From Lunularia cruciata (Eukaryota; Streptophyta; Marchantiopsida; Lunulariales; Lunulariaceae), in assembly GCA_948567375.1 (NCBI GenBank), contig OX419759.1, forward strand, positions 56,955,493-57,019,492: a stretch of DNA of 64,000 nucleotides, written 5' to 3'. The notes beneath the pieces are model-generated. The model was not told the origin of the DNA. It made no database searches and saw nothing but the letters and a program-made list of their open reading frames with translations. Made by a program: the position numbers and the translations under genes. Below, piece by piece: positions 45,717 through 55,493 of this stretch (its first letter is position 1; every line of letters begins with the position of its first letter).

Positions 45717-47471
45717 TGCTGCCAACCCAGATTATTTGTCCTCTGCAGTTTAAAGATCTTCATGAGGGCTCCAACAACTGCACTCTTTGTTGGGTCCTTT
45801 TAATTTCATACATTCCACCCATTTGAAGAGTTCTTCTTCTTGAATGAAGCATCAATCCTATCATGCATAGCTAGGCTCAGAATTCTGAAAGGTGAGTGCA
45901 ATATCAGTCCTTCTCATGTTCCTGCATCTTCTGTCAACACTTTCCTGCAATGGGTTTCTTTCCATTATAGTGGATTACCTTGTAGCTGCCTAGGTCCCGT
46001 GATCTCTATTCCCCTGGGTCTCGAAATATACTCCCAATTCTACAAGAGAAATATCAATCGGAGCTTTTTGATAACTGCTATTCTGGTTTCCGTAGTCCAT
46101 GGGTCTATGACAAGATTTTGCAAATTGAGTGAGCTCTTACAGACTTACTCGCGGCGATTTGTCTCACCATCGTAACTTGACTGTCCTGCACTCCGAGTAC
46201 CATCGTAACTTGACTGTCATGCACTCTGAGTACTGTAAAGGCGATCTTCTTTTTTGGGAAAGAGCTGCAATCAGTAAAACACTTCTTGGATCCAATGCTC
46301 TAGTCTTGGTTGTTCTAACCGTTTGGTCTTTCCTTCCCAAGCGCTTCAACATTTCTCGATCATAATGTCTGCTGCTTCAAGATGACGCCATCTGCGGTAA
46401 GAAAGTACATCTCCTGAAGTCCCTTCGGTCAGTTATCGTAATTTCCTTTACTGAGAAGATATCTCCTCGTCTTTGGAAGAAGTTTTCACTCTACTCCAAA
46501 GATTCTGTTTTGGATTATTGGAGTGACACATCACCATCACCGCAAAAATCCTCGTTCTAATTATTTGTATCCATCACTCTTCACTTTGAGTGAGAGGGAA
46601 TATCACAACTGCGAGGGCAGTTAGTTTGGTTCTTTGGAGTGACCCCCATTTATTCTCTACTAGGGAAAGCTGTGCACGAATAACCTCTATTCCTTCTTGC
46701 AAATATATACAAAGGTTCGGGTTCTTCTATATACAAAACAAAGACAAGAAAGGGAAACAACTTTTAAATGTAGATAAAGTGGGTCACCGTATCTCATACA
46801 GAACGTGAACAACAGATTAGAAAAGAAACAGTCCGACGATGCGTGATGGATACTACATTGGATGTGCCATTTCATGAGGTGAACTGTTTCAGTTTCTTGG
46901 AGACTCCTTGAGAAGCTCAGCGGAGACAAGAGGAAGGCTGCGACTCATCCTCCGACTTGGGCTATAGCCAGGGCTAATACCTCAGTCATTGTGAGATGGA
47001 ATTTGTTGTGAGTATGATTTTGTTAGCGCTATATTCTATTATATAACGCTGAACTAAAACGGGATGTTCAATGTACAGAAAGCAGACCATCTTTGGTGGA
47101 GAGTTTGTAGTGCATTAGCAAGGTCCAAAACAGCCAATGCCAACCATCTGCAAACCAGACATGGGATTGTTAGACCGAAATTTGAATTCGCCTTATTGTA
47201 ATTCAGGCACATTGTTAGGATGACACGCACAAATCGAGAAATGGTTATGTATTATATAAAATAAAATACGTTCTAATACTCCATGTATTCACATCGTCAT
47301 CCGCAAAATTTTAGTCCTTAGAGGCACCGGATTTATTCATCCGTCCGGTGGTGTAATTGCCATATCCAGAATTAGACTTTTAGCCAAAACTGGTACTCCA
47401 CGACAAAAATTAACAAACATACTCAAACCGAAACCAAATTCGATGCATTTTTGAGTCCTGATATCAGTCCT
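45717..47471. other. Unassigned, possibly low-copy island
   Basis: It shows no similarity to the other repeats in the window and its codon patterns differ from theirs. The longest reading (45840-46175, plus, 111 residues) has no recognised domain and may be chance. A 33-bp tandem duplication lies inside (46168-46233). This may be unique DNA or a gene scrap (for example an untranslated region) captured between LTR fragments. The right edge is the truncated 5' LTR of B. Confidence 0.4.
46168..46233. repeat. 33-bp tandem duplication
   Basis: Two adjacent copies (46168-46200 and 46201-46233) begin CATCGTAACTTGACTGTC and end GAGTAC. They differ at two positions. Confidence 0.9.
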
Positions 47472-48993
47472 TTGGATAGCTTGAAGAAGAGTGCAGTAGC
47501 AAAAGATCAAGCATGGCAGAGAGAGCTGGCAACCAGACAAGAATAAGAGGAACTACTACAAGAACTCGTCAGAAGTGCAAAATTGTAGAGTATGCAGTAT
47601 GCAGAGGAGAAGAAGATGCTCGCTGCAGAATACGAAGACGAGTTGGAGCTGTATCGAGTGGAGTTGAAGGTGGAACATTCTCAAGGATACACATTGGAAT
47701 CAGTAGGGGACATTGCGGGGAAATTACGAGCAATCTTAAGCACGGAGGCTGAAGGGAGATTGGAAGAAGCTCGTCTGCATGAGTTGAAGTTACTTGTGCA
47801 GGAGACTCAGCAGCGAAGAGCCAAGGACATGGATATGAATACCTTGCTAATTCGGTTGAGAGAACGCGTAAATAGAAAAATGTTAGAGGTAGAAAATCAT
47901 GTTAGTCTTAGGCTAGATTTAGTCAATTCAGAGTTAGAGAAAATTTGGACTAGTATGATAGTGGAGAAGAAACCCGATGTTGCAGATGTAGGAACTCAAG
48001 TGTCATCGGACTTGAGAATTGATACATTAGAGAAGAGTGGGTCGGGAAATAAGAGTGTAGATGGAGTAAACCAGAGTTCAATTGAAGATTGTAGTGAAGA
48101 AGTTGTAGAATCAGTCATACCCAAAGAAGGTGAAATAGCAAGAAGATCATCGGGTTTGGAAGCCGATGATGAGGTCGACATCGGATCGGGATAGAAGTCA
48201 ATTCTAAGAAAGGAAAGGGCAGATATGAAGAGATAGATTGTCACTTAGGATCTATAGGTAGGAAGAGATGTTAGGAAGCGGTGCTTAGGTAGGCAAGTCT
48301 GCTGTTTGCTTCAGTACTTAAGTGGAGCATTCGCAGTACGATGTTATTCAATATTTAACTTTCTGAAGATAGATAAAGCGAAGTGTTGTTCTCAGTACTT
48401 GTTGCTTAAGCTTAATTCTGATTGTCAATTTTGTGTTTGTGTTTGTGAGTGTGTGGAGAATTCTGAAGAGCAAGTCAGTGTGTTTGTGGATGTTGGAATC
48501 TGTAGCCTTGATCTTCATTCTATGTATTTGATCCTGAGTGAAGTGCATCGGAGTAATGCCTTGACAGATCTGAGAGGAATTGTAGTGTTGTTAGTATTTT
48601 GCATTTGTGAGTGCAGTACAAAGTTGATGTGAAGCAATTTCAGTCAAGGAAGTTGTGACTTCAGTGGAGGGGTGGAACACAATTTTGAGGCAAAATCGGT
48701 CTTTGCAGTGAAGTGCCGTCTTCGGGAGAATGTGAATCATCACAATCAAGAGTTGTTTGGACAGAATTGACTATGATGTGATTATGTGTGTGTATTCGTG
48801 ACAAGTTGTCAAGATTGTGAGCTTGTTACTCTCTTCTGGGTGTAGTTTTTACCTGAGAGATTAAAGAAGCAATCAAGAAGAACTGCAAATGTGACTTTTG
48901 ACTTCGTACTTGACCAATTTTGGATAGTATCTCTGCGGGAACAAACTTTACTGACCCGATTACTGCAAAAGTGATATTTGCCAGGTTGTCACA
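47472..48993 (+). repeat. 5' LTR of element B, 5'-truncated
   Basis: It starts at TTGGATAGCTTGAAGAAGAG, inside the ORF-b coiled coil, and aligns with 57297-58815 of the 3' LTR. It ends GCCAGGTTGTCACA. About 2.15 kb, including the LTR start, is missing. The TATA position reads TACTTAAG (about 48314). Confidence 0.92.
47592..48194 (+). pseudogene. ORF-b C-terminal 200 residues (5' LTR of B)
   Basis: This is an uninterrupted reading of the ORF-b tail: KKMLAAEYEDELELYRVELK, GKLRAILSTEAEGRLEEARL, NTLLIRLRERVNRKMLEVEN, and an acidic end with GLEADDEVDIGSG. Leu/Ile heptads suggest a coiled coil. The N-terminal part was removed with the LTR start, so it is a fragment even though it has no stop. Confidence 0.75.
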
Positions 48994-49000
48994 TGATTTT

Positions 49001-49018
49001 TGGCGCCGCTGCCGGGGA
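49001..49018 (+). other. Primer-binding site of element B
   Basis: TGGCGCCGCTGCCGGGGA lies 7 bp after the 5' LTR end. This is the widespread plant Ty3/gypsy PBS type, usually described as complementary to a tRNA-Asp 3' end (from memory). One base appears changed from the common form. Confidence 0.85.
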
Positions 49019-49119
49019 TACAAATCTCGGAAGTGGAAGAATACAAAGCCAAATTTGAAATCGGGTGTCCATGCAATATGAATGTCTGGATCAAGAGAAC
49101 AACGGGAAGAGAGAGCTTG

Positions 49120-51583
49120 AAGACAAGCAGTGCAGCATGAAGAAGATGAACGTTTGAAAGCCCCATACACTTCAGACGAAATCAAACAAGAAGAGTTGGA
49201 CTTCTGACTTCTCCACAAAGTACAAGCAGCCCTGCGCGAACTTGACCAAAAGAGACGTGAAGGACGTTGGCAAGGCTACTTTTCATCCCCGTCTTCCAAG
49301 AACAAGAAAGACTTGAGCGGGCAGACATACGCGCTACGACCCAGTACACCGACTTCCCCTAAAGCTGTAAAGGAAGTCAATTTCATTAAGAAGTTTGTTT
49401 GAGAAAAGACAGCGCAAACACTTACGGAAGAAGAGTGTCAGCATCTGGTACGAAAAATTCCTCGGTTATCCCGAAGAAGATTCGAAGATCAGACTGAAGT
49501 TGTTGACCCTCTTGCTTCTGATCGGGTTGAGGTCGACAACACCAGAGAAGAAGAAATTGTCAAAGAAGAGCCCAATTTGAACTTGACGAATTGGAACCCG
49601 TGGGCAGACAACACGGCGTCCATACCAAGTAGCTCTATGGTTCCCGTAAGTTCAAACTTACCACACCCAAATCCGCCGCACCGAACAATGTCTTCGTTAC
49701 CCGTGACCTGACATGCTTATCAAAAGTACATAGGTACAAAGCAAGACGAAGATCCTAACAAATTCATTGAGGAATTCGAAGTCAGTTCCTTTGCCAACAA
49801 GGAACATGACTCTGCGGATCGACTGCGGATTTTTCCAAGTCTGCTCCGAAAGAAGGCCCGGAGCTAGTATACTCATGTTACGCAGAAGGGATTTACACCA
49901 GCAGATTGGGCAGACTTACGGAATGGCTTCCTAGAACGATTTTGGGAAGTGGATTATGATACGAGTGTCTTTGTGGCACTAAATGATTTGGATCGAGGAA
50001 AGAAGGAAAAATTGAGAGATTACTTTGAGCGGTTCATGGCCTTATTGAATCGAGTCCCGAAGCAATCCAAGGTAGTGGGGCATTCCAATGCCCAAGCCAT
50101 TACCTGGTTTCTCGGCGGACTTTCACCAGAGATTTGAATCTTTGCCAGGGAGAGAAATGTAACCTCTCTGGACAAAGTCCTCAAACATGTTGCCCGATAT
50201 AAGGCGGCTCATTCGAACTCGTCCAGTAATCAAAGAAATCGTGAGAAGAAAGGCAAAAAGCCAAGACGAAGAGCTTCACGTAGTACTTCTCCTTCTTCGG
50301 AAGAATCCTCCACTTCTTCTAGTTCTTCTTCGGAATCCGACAAAGAACCCAAGCCGAGAAAAATACAAAGACGTGGGGGAAAGAAGCCCGTAACACCGCC
50401 AGTAAAGAATATATCCAAGGCGGATCAAAAGTTGGAAACTCTGATTAAAGAGTTTGCGGATTTTAAAATTCAGATGATTGGGGCAAAGGACCAAAGAAAA
50501 CCCCCGTCATTTGGATGACCAAATGTATGGTGCACTGCGTGTGGTAAATCCGGCCACGCTAATACGGAGTGTTTAACTCGCACAACATTTCCAGTGCAAC
50601 AAATAGATTGGGTTCTTGGATGGGATCAAGGTGAAGAAGAAGATACGGTATATCAAACCCAAGATACACAGCCTCCATCAAGCCTATCATATCAAGGTCC
50701 CAGGTTTGGACCATGGGAGTACAATCCTACTATTCTCGCATGAAGACTCCCGATGGGTGGTCAGAATAGACCTCAAAATGTGGCACCGGGTGCTTGTTAC
50801 AATTGTGGCTCAATGGGACATTGGTCTCCAAATTGTCCGGAGCCAAGACGACAAATTGGGTATGTACCCCTTTGTGGGAATTGTAAAGGATCGGGGTACA
50901 CAGGAAACCAGTGCCTGCAACCACCCAATCCGAAGCCCCCTGTCAAGTATGTTCAGACTCCTGCTGAGCATGCTGCGCTTCAGGCGAAGGAGGATGCAAA
51001 CGTCAATTGTATTACCCTTGAGGAAGAAAGGCCTCAAGCAAGAAATCCGGCTTCAGAGGGAGATTGGCCGGACCTCAAAATTTTGAAGGTAGAAACTCGC
51101 GCGAAGAGAAGGAACCAAGTTGTTGAAGAACCAAGTATGGCGGCGTCTTCCTCCCGGAAAATGAAAAGACTGCAACCAAAAGCTATTCTGTCTGTAGAAG
51201 AGGGAAAGGTCCTAGCAAAAGCTTTGCAGAAAGAAATTAAGGAAGCAGTACTACGCACGCGGGAGATGAGTGTGGAGGCAAATGCGAAGATGCAAACCCC
51301 CGTATTTCCGGCAGATATCAGGTCTGAAGTAAACGACTTGATCCAAGCTGAAGTTGGTCAACCTGATGATCATCGGGTCAACCACCTACGCACTCTGGTG
51401 ACCATCCTCAAGCATCCCAAAGTTCACTTTAAACAAGCAAACAACCCAAAACCAAAGCCAAAGATGAAGCAGGTGAAATTGGGAGGAGTCCCACAATACA
51501 ATATTGTGGCAGATATGGCGTCTACAAGTGCAAATGTCACGTTTAAGCAATTATGGGAGGACAATAAGCTTTTTAAAAATTAG
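49120..51583 (+). pseudogene. Gag (element B)
   Basis: The N-terminal region (about 49140-49620) is charged. The capsid core is at about 49700-50260 (KQDEDPNKFIEEFEVSSFAN, FLERFWEVDYDTSVF, LRDYFERFMALLNRVPKQSK, ITWFLGGLSPE). It is followed by a Ser/Arg-rich linker and three knuckles: CTACGKSGHANTEC (about 50530), CYNCGSMGHWSPNC (about 50798) and CGNCKGSGYTGNQC (about 50876, His replaced by Tyr). An acidic, Lys-rich tail ends at an amber stop (51581-51583). Six or so stops interrupt the frame, but the last 277 codons are open. Gag packages the RNA. Confidence 0.88.
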
Positions 51584-52060
51584 CTAAGCTCAGCTCTCAA
51601 GAAAGTAAGGGCGATGACGAAGAAGGACCTACCTGCAATTTATCATATTGAACAAGAAGACTTGGGATCTCTCGAGGTGGATGCGGAGATAGCAGGCTGT
51701 ATGTTACATCCATACCCATTGATTCGGGGTCGGGTGTAAATGTCATGACAGAAGACACTGCACATTGACTGGGGTACACGACATTTGAACCAACACCCCG
51801 GATTCTTAAGTTTGCGGATCAAACCAGGAGACAGCCCTTGGGCATGCTGTCAAATATTACCATGATTATCGGAGGGGTGCCTTTTAAATTAAACTACATT
51901 GTGTTAAGACATGTAACTAAAACTGGCTACCCTCTCTTGATCAGGAGACCCTGGTTGTACAGTGCCCAGGTTATGGTGGATTGGCACCAGCAAAAATTAC
52001 GATTTAAAGACATTTTGTCTAAAGAACAAAAGCTGGTGATGGTAAGTTGGACGAAGGTTT
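51584..52060 (+). pseudogene. Retropepsin (element B)
   Basis: After the gag amber codon, which is followed directly by CTA, the same frame continues SALKKVRAMTKKDLPAIY and then shifts into the protease frame. There, IPIDSGSGVNVMTEDTAH carries the D-S-G active site (about 51719), followed by a stop, ILKFADQTRRQPLGM, TMIIGGVPF and LLIRRPWLYSAQVMVDW. It would be a polyprotein protease. It is broken by a shift and one stop, but the motifs are intact. Confidence 0.82.
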
Positions 52061-52299
52061 CTCATCTTGGGGAAACTACTTTGTTAGAAGATAAGGATGA
52101 ATCTGAAGATTCATCGTCGTCTTCTGAGGACTCCAAAGCCGACATCCAAGTAAATTATTTGGAATGCTACGAGGTAGAAGTCGATGATGAAGACCTATAC
52201 GACATCGCCTCGGGGGAACAAGACTTGGAAGAAGGGGGTTTGACGGCAGTACGACTCGGGTTGAGCTGAGTAAGTCACGTAGAAGGTGTCATTAACCCC

Positions 52300-53934
52300 G
52301 ATGACTGTCAAGATGTGGTCTTGACTGAAGAAAAGATTTTAAAAATTTCAAAGACAGTCACCGCAGAGGAGTTGGCAGGATACACTGCCCTGTTTATAGA
52401 GTTCCATGATGTATTCGCCTGGTCTATTGACCAAATGCCGGGAATTCCACGAGAATTTGGCGAGCACCAAATTGTCCTGGTCGAAGGTGCAGTTCCGGTT
52501 TGGCAAAGACAATACCGCCTGAACCCGAAGTACTCCCTCCTAGTAAAAGATGGAATTGATAAGTACTTAGGGGCCAGAATAATCTCCCCTGTTCTAAGCA
52601 GTGAATGGGTTTCACCCATTGTCATCGTTCCAAAGAAAAAGACCGGGAAAATTTGAGTGTGCCAAGATTTTTGCAAATTAAATGCAGTCACCAAAAAGGA
52701 CCATCATCCTTTACCATTTACAGACACAATTCTGGACCAAGTAGCTGGTCATCCATGCTATAGTTTTCTCGATGGATTTTCAGGGTACAACCAAGTATCC
52801 ATTCGAGAAGAAGACAAGGACAAAACCACATTTACCATTGACTGGGGCACTTTCTCTTACAATCAAATGCCCTTTGGGTTGTGTAATGCTCCTACTACTT
52901 TCCAAAGGATGATGAACTCAATATTCAAAGATTTTCTACGTAAATTTGTGGAAGTCTTCATTGATGATTTTTGTGTGTTTGGGCAAAGAGATGTACATAT
53001 AGATTACCTTCGCCAAACCTTTGAAAGGTGCCACTTTGCCGGTTTGTCATTACACCCGGAGAAATGCTTCTTTGCAATGAAGGAGGGAATTCTTCTGGGG
53101 CATCGGGTGTCAAGCCAAGGAATTGAAGTGGATGTCAAGAAGGTTAAAGTAATTGCAGCTTTGGAATCCCCGAAGAACCTCCGGGAGCTGAGAGCCTTCT
53201 TAGGACATGTTGGATACTACAAACGCTTCGTGTCAAACTATGCAGTGCTTGCTGCACCACTTACAAAGCTTCTGAAGAAATCCGAAGATTATCTATGGGA
53301 AGCAACTCATGAAGAAGCTTTCCAGGTATTGAAGAAGAAACTGGTTGAAGCACCAGTCATGAGGGCCCCAAATTGGGACGTCCCTTTTCATGTGTATGTG
53401 GACACTTCGTCCATGGCCATCGGAGTTGTCTTAAGTCAAAAGGACAAGAAGAAAAAGGACTACCCGGTGTATTATGCCAGCCGACAACTTTCAGTTTCTG
53501 AAAAGAACTATTCGACGACTGAAAGAGAAGCCCTTGGGATGGTGTATGCCTGCAAGAAATTTTGTCACTACTTGTTAGGATACAAATTCGTCTTCTATGT
53601 GGACCATTATGCACTGCAACACTTGGTCAAGAAGGCAGATTTGTCCGAGCAAATTGCACGATGGATCTTGTTGTTACAAGAATTCACATACACTATACAA
53701 GTAAGGAAAGGAGCTTCGCATTCAAATGCGGACTTCTTATCCAAGTTGGAAACTCAAGACCAAGATTTGGAAATTGATGATTGGTTTCCTGATGAAGAGC
53801 TATATCATTTAATGACGGTGCGAAGTACGCGGTATGTGGCAGAATATCATTATTTGCATACGTGCCATTGTCCTAAGGGGCTGGATCCGGAACAAAGGGC
53901 AGTCTTCTTCGGAAAATGGGACCGTACCAATTAA
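52300..53934 (+). pseudogene. Reverse transcriptase and RNase H (element B)
   Basis: One frame with a single TGA at 52654; the part after it (52657-53934, 425 codons) is open. RT blocks are VFAWSIDQMPGIP, VSPIVIVPKKK, CQDFCKLNAVTKKDHHPLPF, DGFSGYNQVSI, MPFGLCNAPTTFQRMM and catalytic FIDDF (52957-52971), then LHPEKCFFAMKEGILLGHRV and ELRAFLGHVGYYKRFV. RNase H blocks are YVDTSSMAIGVVLSQ, TEREALGMVYACKKFCHYLL, FYVDHYALQHL and SNADFLSK, so all four acidic residues are present. This is the best-preserved enzyme gene in the window. Element C has the same TGA. Confidence 0.93.
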
Positions 53935-55135
53935 AACACAACATTTTGTTTAAAATGGGCAAAGATGAGATACTTCGGAGATGCCTGGAAGCATACAAAG
54001 TAGGAGGAGTCATCAAATCCTTGCACTCGGAAGCATCAGGGGGACATTATGCCCTAAAAAATACGGTGAAGAAAATTCTTTTGGCAGGGTATTGGTGGCC
54101 TATGATGTATAAAGATACGCATGCCCATATTTGGAGTTGTGATGCCTATCAAAGAACAGGGAAACCGACGGCGACTTCCCAGTGGCCTTTGAAACCAATT
54201 TTGCCTGTGGCCCCATTTGAAAAATGGGGTATTGATTTTGTGGGACCTATTCAACCAGTAACTCGTGTCACAAGGAAGAGGTACATCTTAGTATGTACGG
54301 ATTATGCCACCAAGATGGTGGAAGCAGAGGCAACACGAAGAGATGATGCGGAGACAGTAGCAGAATTTTTCTTCCAAAACATCATTTCCTGTTATGGGTG
54401 TCCTCTGGAATTGGTGAGTGATCAAGGAACTCATTTTTTGAACTCAATGGTGGAAGCATTAACCAAATACTTCCAAATTAAGCATCGGAAGACCACGCCT
54501 TACAACCCGAAAGCGAATGGACTCACGGAGAAAGCCAATGGATTGCTGTGTGAAATTTTAAATAAGGTGACAGTCAATTATGCCTATGAATGGGATACAA
54601 AGTTACCTGCAGCGTTATAAGCATATCGGACAACGGAAAAAATTACTACCAAGCAAACTCCTTATTTTCTTACATACGGATTGCATCCCATATTACCAGT
54701 TGAGTTTGAAGTACCGACATATAGAATACTTTGTGAAGAACGTTTGTCGGAGGAAGAAAGTCAAGATCTTCGGATCCATCAACTGAGTGGTTGGAAGAGA
54801 AAAGGGATGATGCAATGCAAACTACAAAGGAAATTCAAGAACAACGGAAAGTTTGGCACGATAAAAGAATCAAACCTGTGACTGTTCAAGAAGGAGATCT
54901 GGTATTATTATATGATAATTGCCGCCTATTTTTTCTAGGAAAATTACATCTAAGGTGGATGGGACCGTATCGTGTGATGCACAATTATGATAATGGTTCT
55001 ATTCAACTTGCAGACCTGGATGGCAATCCTTTTGCAACTCGCGTCAATGGTTGGAGGGTTAGAAAATATTGGACCCCAAACCCGACTTTGTATAAAAACC
55101 CGCTTGTTGGTGTTCGCGGGGACGCTCACATTTGA
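53916..55135 (+). pseudogene. Integrase (element B)
   Basis: The 234-residue open reading 53916-54620 has GGHYALKNTVKKILLAGYWW and SCDAYQ (HHCC region with the last Cys changed to Tyr). The core has WGIDFVGPI (first Asp), LELVSDQGTHFLNS (second Asp) and NGLTEKANGLL (Glu), so the D-D-E triad is complete. A stop at 54618 and shifts follow. The C-terminal reading 54791-55135 has EGDLVLLYDN, RWMGPYRVMHNY (GPY motif) and WRVRKYWTPNP. There is no chromodomain. It ends exactly at the PPT. Confidence 0.9.
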
Positions 55136-55146
55136 GGGACGGGGTA
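55134..55146 (+). other. Polypurine tract of element B
   Basis: GAGGGACGGGGTA lies directly before the 3' LTR start TGTGGTACCC and overlaps the integrase stop by two bases. Confidence 0.85.
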
Positions 55147-55214
55147 TGTGGTACCCACATTTTTTGTTTTTTTATGGTTAGTAGGGTTTAAGAGACGAAG
55201 TAAGCACGGAAAAG

Positions 55215-55493
55215 TTGAATTGCGGACAAAGAAGAGGCAAAAGTAACTTCGGAGGAAAGCCAAAGAAGCTGATATCGGATCCGATGATGGAGGTACTCGA
55301 AAGAGGAGTACGCCGGAAACAGGCTAAAGATCATCGTCTTTGGGTTGGAAAATGCAAGAAAGACAAAGACCATTTAACAACCTCTGTACGTGGCAAGAAA
55401 GTACATTTCAAGAAACGGCGGGGGCAGAAGAATCATGTCTTGATAGTGACCGGGAGTGCACGCAGAAGAGAGAAAATCACGATTGAAGAATGA
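55215..55493 (+). pseudogene. ORF-a in U3 (3' LTR of B)
   Basis: 92 codons without a stop. Blocks are SNFGGKPKKLISDPMMEVLE, KDHLTTSVRGKKVHFKKRRG and a basic end. Copies D and E have related readings at the same place. Its stop TGA (55491-55493) overlaps the ATG of ORF-b (55490-55492). Lys/Arg-rich, so possibly nucleic-acid binding; no family is recognised. The true start may be further upstream, because copy D aligns with extra N-terminal residues. Confidence 0.55.

Noticed and set aside
45840-46175. Plus-strand 111-codon reading as a host gene
   Set aside because: No recognised domain, no homologous frame elsewhere and no splice or start context that supports it. It is reported only as part of an unassigned island.
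49001-49018. tRNA gene or tRNA-derived element
   Set aside because: Only the 18 bases of a primer-binding site are present, seven bases after an LTR; no cloverleaf follows.
52308-52694. Antisense open reading of 128 codons over RT of B
   Set aside because: It is a shadow of the conserved RT frame; a similar shadow occurs over RT of C at 11111-11371.
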